Shown here in pieces: positions 54,979 to 64,000 of a stretch of 64,000 nt of DNA. Source of the DNA: Basidiobolus meristosporus CBS 931.73. Its lineage: Eukaryota > Basidiobolomycota > Basidiobolomycetes > Basidiobolales > Basidiobolaceae. The notes under the pieces were generated by a model. That model had not been told where the DNA came from and ran no database searches. It saw only the letters and a list, made by a program, of their open reading frames with translations. The translations under genes were made by a program, and so were the position numbers. The DNA is taken from NCBI GenBank assembly GCA_002104905.1, contig MCFE01000142.1:92201-156200 (forward strand), read 5' to 3'. Within the stretch, counting starts at the first letter, position 1. Each line of letters begins with the position of its first letter.

Positions 54979-55764
54979 ATGGAAGCAGGCAGTAGCCGTG
55001 TAGATGCCAGGAGTGAAGGTAGAGTACAAAGAGAGCGAGGAAGGGGACAAGGACGCAGAAGAGGACGCGGAACCGGGCGCGGAAGAGGAAGAGGGCAAGG
55101 AAGTGGCCAAATCCAAGAGGAGTGTGAAGGAGGTGTTGCAGCAAACATGGATGATGCTGAGCAAGTTGCTGTACTCACTACCAGGCAGCCGGTCAACCAA
55201 GTTTCCCAAGCATTGTCAGAGGTTTGACAAGAGCTTCCAGAATATAGGACAACATTGCACCATGAGATATTGCAATGTATGTGCCAGGAGATTAAACAGA
55301 GGAGGGGTGATATTGTAAAGCTAAATTGGGATATTGCTGGACTTCAAGCCCAGATTGATTTCAGTTTCCACCATTCTACTGAGGCATTAGTGGCACAAAT
55401 GGTGGAAAAGTTTGCCAGCATCAGGGCAAGCAACAAGCAGGGTGCATCTTCCAACCCAGGTGTACTTGCAAGCGACAGTATTGGAGGGGATACTACTTCC
55501 TCCCTTGAACCTACCACAAGCCAAGAGACAAGAGCAGAATCCTCCACAACAATGAGAATGGTCCCCATGCAGGTTGATATGGAAGTGTGCAAAGAAGACG
55601 TGGAGAAGCAGAGTGGGGATACTATAGGCCAACCAGAAACTGTAATGGAGGCAGAGAGACCAAGTCGTATTGTCATCTTAAAAATGCCACAGGTTGATTC
55701 ATCGCTATCACTTCCCCCATCATCACTATCTGTGCCCCCATCACCACCACCATCCTCTGGCTAA
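54979..55764 (+). pseudogene. RG-rich, helical protein with one in-frame TGA
   Basis: From the ATG at 54979 the first ~45 codons encode an Arg/Gly-rich (RGRG-type) segment, as found in RNA-binding or chromatin proteins. The frame meets TGA at 55225-55227 and continues open in the same frame to 55764. The second part is helical (EILQCMCQEIKQRRGDIVKL..., residues ~95-150) and then Ser/Thr/Pro-rich, ending in a PPSPPPSSG tail. One frame with one stop suggests a single gene of ~261 codons with a nonsense mutation, or readthrough. An overlapping acidic frame (55004-55318) is probably a shadow of the RG repeats. Confidence 0.45.
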
Positions 55765-55953
55765 CTTGAGTAAATAAAGAATTTCCACCATCCCAAATCA
55801 ATGAATTGACAAGGAATAAGTTGAACTGATAAGATTGACAATTTACAGACTAATATATGTAAAGTATGTAGTACTTAAGAGCTAAAGTTGTGGTGTATTA
55901 TCAAGTATTCACCATCACATAAATCACGCAGCAGTTGTTGTATCCCTATCCCA

Positions 55954-58130
55954 ATGGCATTAGAAGCCAGCAGTTACAAGGAGCATCGGAAAAATTTTGG
56001 CGTTTACCTGGCAACAGTGGCGGGTGTAACAAAACGCAGCTATTGCTTGATGACCATTACCCGGCCTATGAGATACTTGCTATTATATGGAGGGTATTCT
56101 GTTGAGCACTTTCAAGACAGCAAAATATCCCTGCCTTATGATGAGTGTATAGCTGAAGAAACATCTGGCCGTGGAATACTCTATGAGCCCAGCTCAAAGG
56201 TTCAAATGATTCACCTTGTAGATCTACACGGTGATGAAGACATCACAGTGACAGTTCTCCCAACTCCAGACAACATATCAACTACAGAGGCAGCCAAAGG
56301 GGTGATTTTAATTGGCAACAGCTGTGCTAGTAACCACAAGAATCTCTACATATATGGTGGTTTTGAGCTGAGCCGTAGAGAATACTCAGGGCGACATGAA
56401 AGTGCCAAAAAACGGGGGAAAAAAGCAATACAAAGCAAGAGTGGGGAGACAATCAATAGAAGACTGAGCAAGCTGGAGGTAATCATGTACAAAGATGGCA
56501 ATGGATGCTCCAGAGTATTGGAGACAAGGCCATTCTTGAATAATCCGGCAAGTATGCCTTCAGCAAGAGGTTGGGCAGTTCTTACATACGCATTTGATTG
56601 CTTATTCTTGCTGAGCGGCTATCCTACACCATTGGAACCACCTTATACCCAACCAAATGGGAGTTTTTTAAACAAGTTCTACTGTTTAAAATTGCAAACT
56701 GGTGATTGGGAAAGACAATATGTACACTCAGCAATACAGGAGCTTGGAGAAAACTTTATTGCTGTGGTAAACAAGTATGGCAGCCAAATCCAATCCATCA
56801 ACAATGCAAATGTTACATTCACCTACAATGTTGATAATCAGATCTGGATTTACCCTCCCAATCTAAGTCAGGAAGAAATGAGTACAAAGCAGCTACTAGG
56901 GCGCATTCTTAATGAATTGGCAGCAATCTCTCAGCAGCACAAGAGGGAAGGCAAAGGAAGTGCTGAGACTGAAAATATCTTGCAGCATAGTGCCCATGGT
57001 CTTACTGTCCCACTTAAGAACCATCAAGCATTTGGCGTACAATGGCTGATGTATACAGAGGCCATCCATAAAGGAGCATTGCTTGCCAATTCCATGGGAC
57101 TTGGAAAGACATTGCAGATATTAAGTCTCATATCAGAGACACCTGAGCAAAGGCCAAATCTTATTGTTGTCACGCTTGGAATACTTCTCAATTGGGTGAT
57201 GGAGATAAAGACAAAAACAAGGATATTGATGAAGAGCTTCATGTATTTCATGGAAAATTCCAAGCTATCAAGAAGTCAGATATGGAGACTAAGAGGATTG
57301 TGCTCACCACCTACCACGCACTATGTGTTGAAGCAAGGAACCCTGATTTGCCTATATGGAATGTGATATTTGGCCAAATAGTGGCTAATGAGGCAGATAC
57401 ACTTAAGAACTACAAAGGCGGTAGCTTAAATGCAGTGTGTAAAATTGATGGAGAATCCTTGATACTTGTCACTGCCACCCCCTTCCAAAATGAGATTATG
57501 GATCTTTATTCATATATCTCATTATTCAATCTATGGGAAGGCATTCCAAAGGATTTCCATCAACTCCTACTTGAGGAGGCCAATGCAAACAGGCTAGTTG
57601 AATGGGTTGTAGAAAGACTTGGCCCATTAATATTGAGACGTGTTCCAGAGTTGCAAATATTTGGAGAACGCGCAGTATCCATGCCTAGTATTCAAGAGCT
57701 GATTGTCTTGTGCCAATTCTTGCCAGAGGAGCTGCAGGAGTACAAACAACTGCAGTCAAGTCTTCCAGAGGAAGTTGGTCGGATGGGTGCAAATACCTAT
57801 CTGCGTCTGTACTCATGCCATCCATATATGTATACCTGGAGCAGGAAGAGGAATCAACTGAAAAAAGCGGCTGATGCTAGCATTGTCCAAGATGTTGAGA
57901 TGAGTGAGGATGATTTTCTACCTGAGATTGATGAGGATCTTGAGGAGGTTGCGGTTGAGGTTGAGGAGCAGCTTCAAGAGATTAATAGCAAAGAGGTTGA
58001 CAGCTCATCCATCATTCCATCTACTTCTGCACCAACTGCCATACGCACCAAAGACACCCCTACAATTGCCCAAAGAGGGCTTGTGTTAGAGGACTCCAAC
58101 AGGGTATTCATCCAAGATTTCCTCACTTAG
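55954..58130 (+). pseudogene. Kelch-like/SNF2-like ATPase fusion, frameshifted and truncated
   Basis: From ATG 55954, residues ~40-255 show Kelch-like blades (YLLLYGGYS, NLYIYGGFE, LFLLSGY, then FYCLKLQTGDWE). Residues ~350-415 are the start of a SNF2 ATPase: LKNHQAFGVQWL, then motif I ANSMGLGKTLQILSL, where the usual DE is NS, and LGILLNW. Near 57190 translation shifts from this frame to another. The second frame (57192-58130) continues exactly where SNF2 should: FHGK, RIVLTTYHALCVE (motif Ia region), NEAD in place of DEAH (motif II), SLILVTATPFQN (motif III) and LRRVPEL. The second helicase lobe is missing: the frame stops at 58128-58130, formed at the junction with a LINE tail. Likely an inactive relic. 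Confidence 0.7.
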
Positions 58131-58205
58131 GGGGAGGGAAAGTCACCAAGTTGGTGAAATCTTTATTTGAGTTAAGAACTAATCTAAGTACAAATAAAGA
58201 AGCCA
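58127..58205 (-). repeat. LINE 1 3' tail
   Basis: On the minus strand GGCTTCTTTATTT, a 23-nt loop, AAATAAAGATTTCACC, then AACT and GGTGA, C-rich end. Confidence 0.78.
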
Positions 58206-58215
58206 ATTAAGAGGT

Positions 58216-61065
58216 CTAGAACCTCTCTAATAGGTAATCTAATTTATGTTTTGTTTCATCTCTAATGTTTGTTTCAATAAAGTAAAGCTCATCAGGGGTA
58301 AATATAAAATTCAGGGGTTTTGGGGGAAGTACAAATTGTAGATGTTTCTGATCGATATAATCCAAGACTGGAACCCAGCCTGGGATTAGGTGTAGTAGGA
58401 AAGGTGTGTGGACTTGTAAGTAGCTCTGCCACATAGATCTTATATGGTCCTGAGCCAGTAGTCTTGGTTTCTCAGCTTTTTAAAGTTTTGAAGCAAGCTC
58501 TGTTACTACAGCAGAGCCAACCAGGGTGTGCCAGCAAGAAGATTTCAGGGAGGAGTTAGATTGAAGCCATTGTTTGATGGAGGGGTTATGTGATTTCTGA
58601 AGTTTGACTAGGAAGGAAGCCCAGAGATAGATCATTTGGATTTGGTATGGGTAGAACCCAAAGACTCCATTAGTTCCATGGATATAGGGAGATACTGGAA
58701 GATAAGGTACCAAGGATCTGATATACTGATGGAGAAGTTTATCCAGACGGTGAAGTTCTCTGGAGGTTAGGGGTATAATGTGGAGACCAAATTCAAGTAC
58801 CAGCAGTACATACTGCTTCAGAAGTATAGGGATCTTTTGAATTGGAGTGTCTGGAGTGACTACTACCAGAAGCTTTTTGAGAGCCTGTTGGGCAAGACGG
58901 ATCCTATTATTCAGGTGGAGCTTTGAGTCAATCCCATGTTGACAAAACGGCAGACCTAGATATATTGCAGTTTGTTGTGGTAGAATGCTAGTGTTCTGTA
59001 TAGTTGTAGTGCATCCAATTGGGACTGTCTTGGAAATTGAGAGTGAGAGGTTGTTGGCAGCCAAGTACTTCTCAATGGTGGCAGTGTCTGCTATGGGATT
59101 AGGAGTAGCAATCTTGATATCATCTGCATAGAGAGTTAGTAGTGGATAGGGAGAGTCTGGAGAGGGGCCTTTTAGAAATAAAGGAAAGCCATGTAGGAAT
59201 ATCACAAATAGTAAGGGACCTAGTACAGATCCTTGGACTACTCCATTTGGAACCTCATAAGTCTCTGATGTACAACTTGGATGCAAAATTTTGGCTGAGT
59301 TCTCACAAAATAGAGAACGTACAAGAAGGGTCATTGGTAGTGTGGTAACTGCTAATAGCTTTCTCCAAAGCAGAGCTCTGTCCACAGAGTCAAAGGCTTT
59401 AGTAATGTCAAACAGAATGGTTGGCAATGAGAATTGAAGTGAATGATCATGGCTTAGCACTACAGCCATATCCAAGGAGAGTTTGGGCAAGAAGCCAAAC
59501 TGAGAAGGATGGAATGGATATAGTTGAGATTGCAAGGATCTTGCTATCATAAGCTCAAAGATTTTCCGGCAGGTTGGTAGGAGTGAAACTGGCCGGTAAG
59601 AACCTGGGAGTGAGTGTTTCCCCTTCCCTTTGTATAAGGGTATTACATTTGCCTGTGACCAGGCCTTTGGGGTAGTCAATTGTTGGGCACAGATAGAGTG
59701 GAATGGGAGAAGTAAGTGACTCATTTTGGAGTAGCACACCCGGAGTAGATTGTAGGTAATCAAGTCATGTCCAGGTGTAGTATTTGCAGGAAGCTTCTTT
59801 AAAATTTTCTCCAGTAGCTTTGCTGAAACCAAAATTGGAGATGTTGGACTGCTGGATATGTTACCAGTATGGTAGAAAGGAGGAGTGGGATGCACGGTTG
59901 AATCAAAGAGTATAGGGGTCAGTTTGTCTGGTGATGGTATACTCCTTGCTTGGGGTCTCATGGCTTTATATACTCTTGATATGGACCTTGTGGTGGCATT
60001 CATATTTACTAAGGGCAAGGTATCCATGATATGAGCCCATAATCTAGTATGCTCAGTGATCTGTAGTGACTTGGAGTAGGAGATTGCGCTTTCCAGGAGG
60101 TTCTGTGTTTTTGGGTTAGGGAAACATAGGTAGCTGGAATTTAAGGCAGAAATGATGGATTTCCATTTAAGTTGGTTTGCAGATGGCTTTTGGCAGGACT
60201 TGGTGGGCAGGGCCAGACAGCCAGTGATTATGATGAAATGCTGGTAAAATAGCCATGATGCATTTATATCATCACAAATCCATGCAGGTAAGCTGGGAAA
60301 TGCATATTCTGTAAGCAAGGATAGGTAATTGGCAAAGTCCTGTGTCTGTGATACTGAAGCTTTGGGTGGCAGGATTGTAAATGGCTGAAGAAGGGTACCA
60401 ATTGGTAGGGTTTTTCTGGCAGAAATGATAATATGTATTGGCTTGTGATCAGATTTCTCTAGTGAACCACAGCTGATATCCTCTGGAATGCTGGTAACCT
60501 GGTGGATGTACTGTAAGGCAGCTGGAGTAGCTGTTACCCAGTCAACACAACGTTGAGCTTGCTGAGTGTTTACAGTGACCAGATGATTTTGTTGGAGGAA
60601 CTTTGTAAAGTGCTCCTCTCAGGTTCTAAGTCTGGATGAAATAGTGGTGATATTTTCAGGGTGGGGGATATTTATATCCCCCACTACCATAAAAGGGATT
60701 GATGAGCTGTTGATGAATTCTGATGTGGCCAAGAAAATTGCCAGTGTTATGGAGTTAGACAGAGATGGAGGGAGATAGATAATAATGGCTACTATAGTTG
60801 GAAGTGTTAGAGCATAGCAGTAATACTCATAGATGATGGATACATTTGCTGAGGGTGCAAGCTTTGAAGATGAAAGAGCAACAAGTGCCATTGAGTGAGC
60901 TGGAAATTTTGGGTGAGCAGATGAATATGCGTTCAGTCTAGAGGGAAGTTTTGGCAACTTAACATCAATTAGTAGGAGCAAGGAATATTCCTCTTTCAGT
61001 AAGTTTTCTGATTCAGCTACAGTTGGAGTGATGGAGTTACAATTGAGTAAGAGTATGTTCTGTAG
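58216..61065 (-). pseudogene. LINE 1 ORF2: apurinic endonuclease and RT
   Basis: The whole region is one reading frame with two nonsense codons, TGA at 60619-60621 and TAA at 58480-58482. The endonuclease shows NCNSI at the start, GDINIPHPEN, RCVDWV and SDHKPI. RT follows: TPGHDLITYNLL, VIPLYKGKGKH, SYRPVSLLPTCRK, FDITKAFDSVDR, NGVVQGSVLGPLLF and the active site YADD (59119-59130). The C-terminal domain (FGFYPYQIQMIYL) lacks a recognisable RNase H. Layout resembles Tad/zygomycete LINEs. The frame upstream of the endonuclease lacks an ATG. Confidence 0.85.
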
Positions 61066-61123
61066 TCAGGCAGACTCTGAGGTTGCCTGTTCCTGCTGAA
61101 ACTCTTGCACTGCCCTTTGTAAA

Positions 61124-61185
61124 TTAGGGGGAGACAGTCACCAACAGGTGAAATCTTTATTTCAGTTGAAACAAAGAAGCCAGTG
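61124..61185 (-). repeat. LINE 2 3' tail
   Basis: CTTCTTTGTTT, 6-nt loop, AAATAAAGATTTCACC, TGTT, GGTGACTGTCTCCCCCTAA on the minus strand. Confidence 0.78.
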
Positions 61186-63955
61186 CTACTGTTGTAGCTT
61201 TGATACAAGTGTGTGTAGCTGAGGGGAATTTGTAGGTAAGTTAATAAGAAGTGATGATAGTTCTTCAGTGCTCAAGACACTTTTCAGTGGGAAGGGGGGT
61301 AGCAAGAGAGGTAAGAATGACTTGTGAACAACATTAATGAGGGGAATGTGATAAGGATTGATATTCATCATAAAGGGAGTGTGCTGCTGCAGATATTGCT
61401 GCCAAAGGTCTGTCAAGTACTTCAGGTAGGCCAGCTTGGGTTTTTCTGACTGCAGAATATAGTGAGCAAACTTCTTGACTTCAGGATCTCCAAGTATAGT
61501 TCTCCAGCAGGAGTCAGGTGTTGTGTGGTGAGTTCTCTTCCAGGCCTTAATCAGTGGGTTGTTGCAGTTGTGAAGTCTGAGGTATAATCTGGTTCTAAGG
61601 TAGAGAAGTCTGATCTTATAGGGCATAAACCCAAAAGCACCAAGAATAGCATGTCTGTAGGGGCATTCAGGCAAATTAAGGCACCAAGGAGGTAATGCAC
61701 CATACTGCAAACTTGTCAAGCTTAGTGCAGTCTCTAGAAGTAAGAGAGAGAAGTGGTAAGCCAAATTCCAGGACAGGGAAGACAAACTGCTTGAGTAGAA
61801 GGAGGCAGCTAGGAGCTGAAGTTGTAGGAGGAGTTACAGCCAGTAGCTTGTGGAGTGCCTGTCTTGCCAGGATAATTCTCTTCTTCAGGTGTGCTCCAGA
61901 GTCTAGTCCAGTAGGAAGGAAAGGAAAGCCAAGATATGTAGCAGAAACCTGAGCAGGTAGAGTGGAGTTCTCCAAGTTGATGGGAGAGCCCAAAGGTACT
62001 GTCTTTGCAATGGAAAGCTGGAGATTATTCTTCTGCAGATACTGGTGGATGGTCTGGGAGTCTTGTTGCACATTGGAGGAGGATATTCTGATGTCATCAG
62101 CAAAGAGAGTAACCAGGCAGTCAGCTGAGAGTCTTGGGAAATCATTCAGGAAGATGGCAAACAGTATAGGACCAAGCACAGAGCCTTGAACCACTCCATT
62201 AGGAACTGAGAACACAGCTGATTGCTCACTTGGGTGCAGAATTCTTGCTTGTGGATCCAGAAACAGAGACCTGACAAGGAGGGTGAGAGAGGTACTGGAG
62301 AAGCATTGCAACTTGGACCAAAGCAGATTTCTGTCAACTGAATCAAAGGCCTTAGTAATATCAAACAGAACAGAGGGATACTTGCACTGGAGAGAGTGAT
62401 CTTGGCTAAGTATGACTGCATATTCCAAGGAGAGGCCAGGAACAAAGCCAAACTGTGCAGGATGAAACTTGAGGGAGTCAGAGTAGAGCTCCTGAGCAAG
62501 CAGAAGCTCAAACACCTTTCTGCAGGTGGGCAGCAGAGATATTGGCCTGTAGGAGCTAGGATCCAGGTGCTTTCCTTTACCCTTGTACAGTGGCAGAACA
62601 TTTGCAAAGGACCATTCCTCAGGAGTAGAAAGCTGGGCTGAGCATTGCTGAAACAGTGGAAGCAGAAGTGCAGACATGGCCTTGGTACTAGTCTTCAGAA
62701 GCTCATAAGAGATTGTGTCCACACCTGGAGCAGTAGAGTTGGGAAGCCTCTTGAGCACATTATGGATTCTCCTTTGATCAAGTGCAAGTGGGATGGGCAG
62801 AGTCTTGAAGTCAGGATGAAAGCCAGGAGTTGAGTACTGCTTTGTAGAGAAGAAGATGTTAGCCAGCTGTTCTGTTGAAGGTAACTTCCTGGAAGAGGGC
62901 CTCATTGCCCTGTAGAGTCTTGATACTGTTCTTGTTATAGAGTTGGAAGATTGCAGAGGCAAGGAACTCATAATATGATCCCAGAGCTGAGTATGCAGAG
63001 TGTGGTGAATTGCCTTGGAGTGGTGTATGGCTGTCAGGAGGAGTTTCTCTGTTTTTGGGTTAGGGAAACTCAGGTAGCTTTGTTGCAGGGCTGAAACAAT
63101 GGATTCCCATTTTCTTGAGGTAACAGCAGTAGTCTTGCATGGCAGTGAGAGGGAGGCAGACACCAGAATCAGATGCTTCACAAAGAGCCAGGCATAGTTG
63201 AGATCATCTGGCAGAGAAAGTAGCAAACTGGCAAGCTTCAAGTAGTTCCCAAAGTCTTTCTTCTGATTCTTGGTAGCTTTGTGGGTGAGCACAGTAAGTT
63301 TTGGCAGCTTCTTCTTCACAACTGGTTGCATAGAAAGGGACCAGGCTGGGTGGTCAGAGGCTCTCAAGGATCCTAGCTCAGCTCCAGAGAATTGCTTAAC
63401 TTCATCCACAAAGTAGAGGGCAGCAGCAGAAGGGCAGATCCAGTCAACACATCTTTTCTCAGATTGAGCACCTAGTGCTAGCAGATGGCTTTCTCTCAGG
63501 AAGTTCAGTAGGAATGTCAACCTTGGCTTCATTCTTGCAGTCAGAGTAGTCTTGTTCTCAGGATGGGGAATGTTGAGATCTCCAAGCAAGATAATAGGTG
63601 TTGATATAGATTGCTGGTATTGCTGAACTTTCTGGCATATAACTTGCACTTCCTGAAGGGCAAGACTTGGAGGCAGATAGCAGAGCACCAGACTGATAGT
63701 TGGCAACTGGAGAGCAGCACAGTAAGGGGAGTAAAGAGGAACACAGAGCTGAGGAGTATTGATGGTAGAAGAGATGAAGCAGATAGAGGAGGTATTCTTT
63801 GTTCTAGGAGTAGAAAAGCAATATAGATTAGTCAAAAGTATAGAGGGTAGCTGGACATCAATCAAACACAGGAGGGAAAATCTTGAAAGAAGTCTCTCTA
63901 GAGTTGGTCTTGATGGCTGTATGCTGTTGCAGTTAAGCAACAGAACTTCAGGTAG
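61186..63955 (-). pseudogene. LINE 2 ORF2: endonuclease and RT, one frameshift
   Basis: The main frame (63955-61676) encodes the endonuclease (NCNSIQPS, LLGDLNIPHPEN, RCVDWI, ASDHPAW) and RT (APGVDTISYELL, VLPLYKGKGKH, FDITKAFDSVDR, GVVQGSVLGPILF, FADD at 62093-62104). Near 61680 the coding frame shifts by one base and continues at 61785-61186 with the C-terminal domain (AFGFMPYKIRLLYLRT, W..YL..HTPF), ending QLHTLVSKLQQ. Comparison with LINE 1 places the shift just after SLVP. Otherwise intact. No ATG is present at the start of ORF2; the frame follows directly from ORF1 through TGA. Confidence 0.85.
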
Positions 63956-64000
63956 TCAGGCAGAGGTTGTAGCTTCTTCAGAGGCAGCATTGACAATGTG

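Larger units (their letters stand above)
58127..61120 (-). mobile_element. LINE 1 (5'-truncated), minus strand
   Basis: Reading from 61120 downward: the last ~17 codons of ORF1, TGA (61066-61068), ORF2 (to 58216), and a 3' tail with two hairpins ending in CCCCCTAA at 58127. Endonuclease and RT are both present and no RNase H was seen. Its upstream end is cut by the tail of the next LINE. Confidence 0.85.
61124..64000 (-). mobile_element. LINE 2, minus strand, runs off the window
   Basis: Order on the minus strand: end of ORF1 (64000-63959), TGA (63956-63958), ORF2, 3' tail (61185-61124). It abuts the ORF1 end of LINE 1 directly, so it either inserted into LINE 1 or sits at its 5' truncation point. 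Confidence 0.85.

Noticed and set aside
55004-55318. Acidic 104-aa frame rich in Glu/Lys
   Set aside because: It overlaps the RG-rich coding repeat in another frame; GA-rich purine repeats automatically give an acidic second frame.
57150-57370. Programmed ribosomal frameshift in the SNF2-like gene
   Set aside because: No recognisable slippery heptamer or pseudoknot near the frame change; the gene is already truncated and has degenerate motifs, so mutation is simpler.

Overview
The window looks like fungal nuclear DNA. A gene island of about 21 kb (18.6-39.6 kb), with sparse host genes and short GT-AG introns, sits between two retrotransposon-rich, AT-richer blocks. The fungal call rests on the gene set: PX/PB1 scaffold, wax-synthase-type MBOAT, eukaryotic LrgB-like membrane protein, secreted CBM9-like protein, and Ty3 chromovirus, Ty1/copia and Tad-like LINE families. 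Few introns would suit an early-diverging lineage, but I cannot name the organism.

Left block (1-18.56 kb). An unrecognised 418-aa ORF is followed by a decayed Ty3/gypsy element on the minus strand (1.9-5.8 kb). A second gypsy element, a chromovirus on the plus strand (6.3-14.9 kb), is split by a nearly intact copia element (8164-12849, 349-bp LTRs, target duplication GCTAC). Two more copia relics run up to a sharp edge at 18561.

Gene island (18.6-39.6 kb). From left to right: a possible small ORF; a two-exon Ser/Pro-rich protein; a PX-PB1-PB1 protein; a signal-peptide, Cys-rich single-pass membrane protein; a TDP2-like endonuclease/exonuclease/phosphatase (EEP) protein; an MBOAT acyltransferase; a four-exon LrgB-type transporter-like protein; and a secreted CBM9-like protein. 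Several have TATA boxes 90-170 bp upstream. They do not form an obvious pathway or cluster, and the spacers are long and apparently non-coding.

Right block (40.7-64 kb). First come copia fragments: one keeps its 5-bp duplication although its 3' LTR is reduced to about 15 bp. Next is an ORF1-only 'half-LINE'. A very young gag-only LTR element with identical-looking 804-bp LTRs follows, inserted exactly at a unit boundary of a 155-bp tandem repeat. Then comes an unusual stretch (54.2-58.1 kb) with an RG-rich protein and a Kelch-like/SNF2-like fusion that is frameshifted and cut off by a LINE. Two LINEs on the minus strand end the window.

The most interesting signals are: the in-frame TGA-CTA separating ORF1 from ORF2 in both LINEs; the double-hairpin 3' tail shared by the two LINEs and the half-LINE; the gag-only LTR element; the Kelch-SNF2 fusion; and copia elements whose gag AUG lies inside the tRNA-Met primer-binding site. 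All calls come from reading the sequence by eye; no database search was run.
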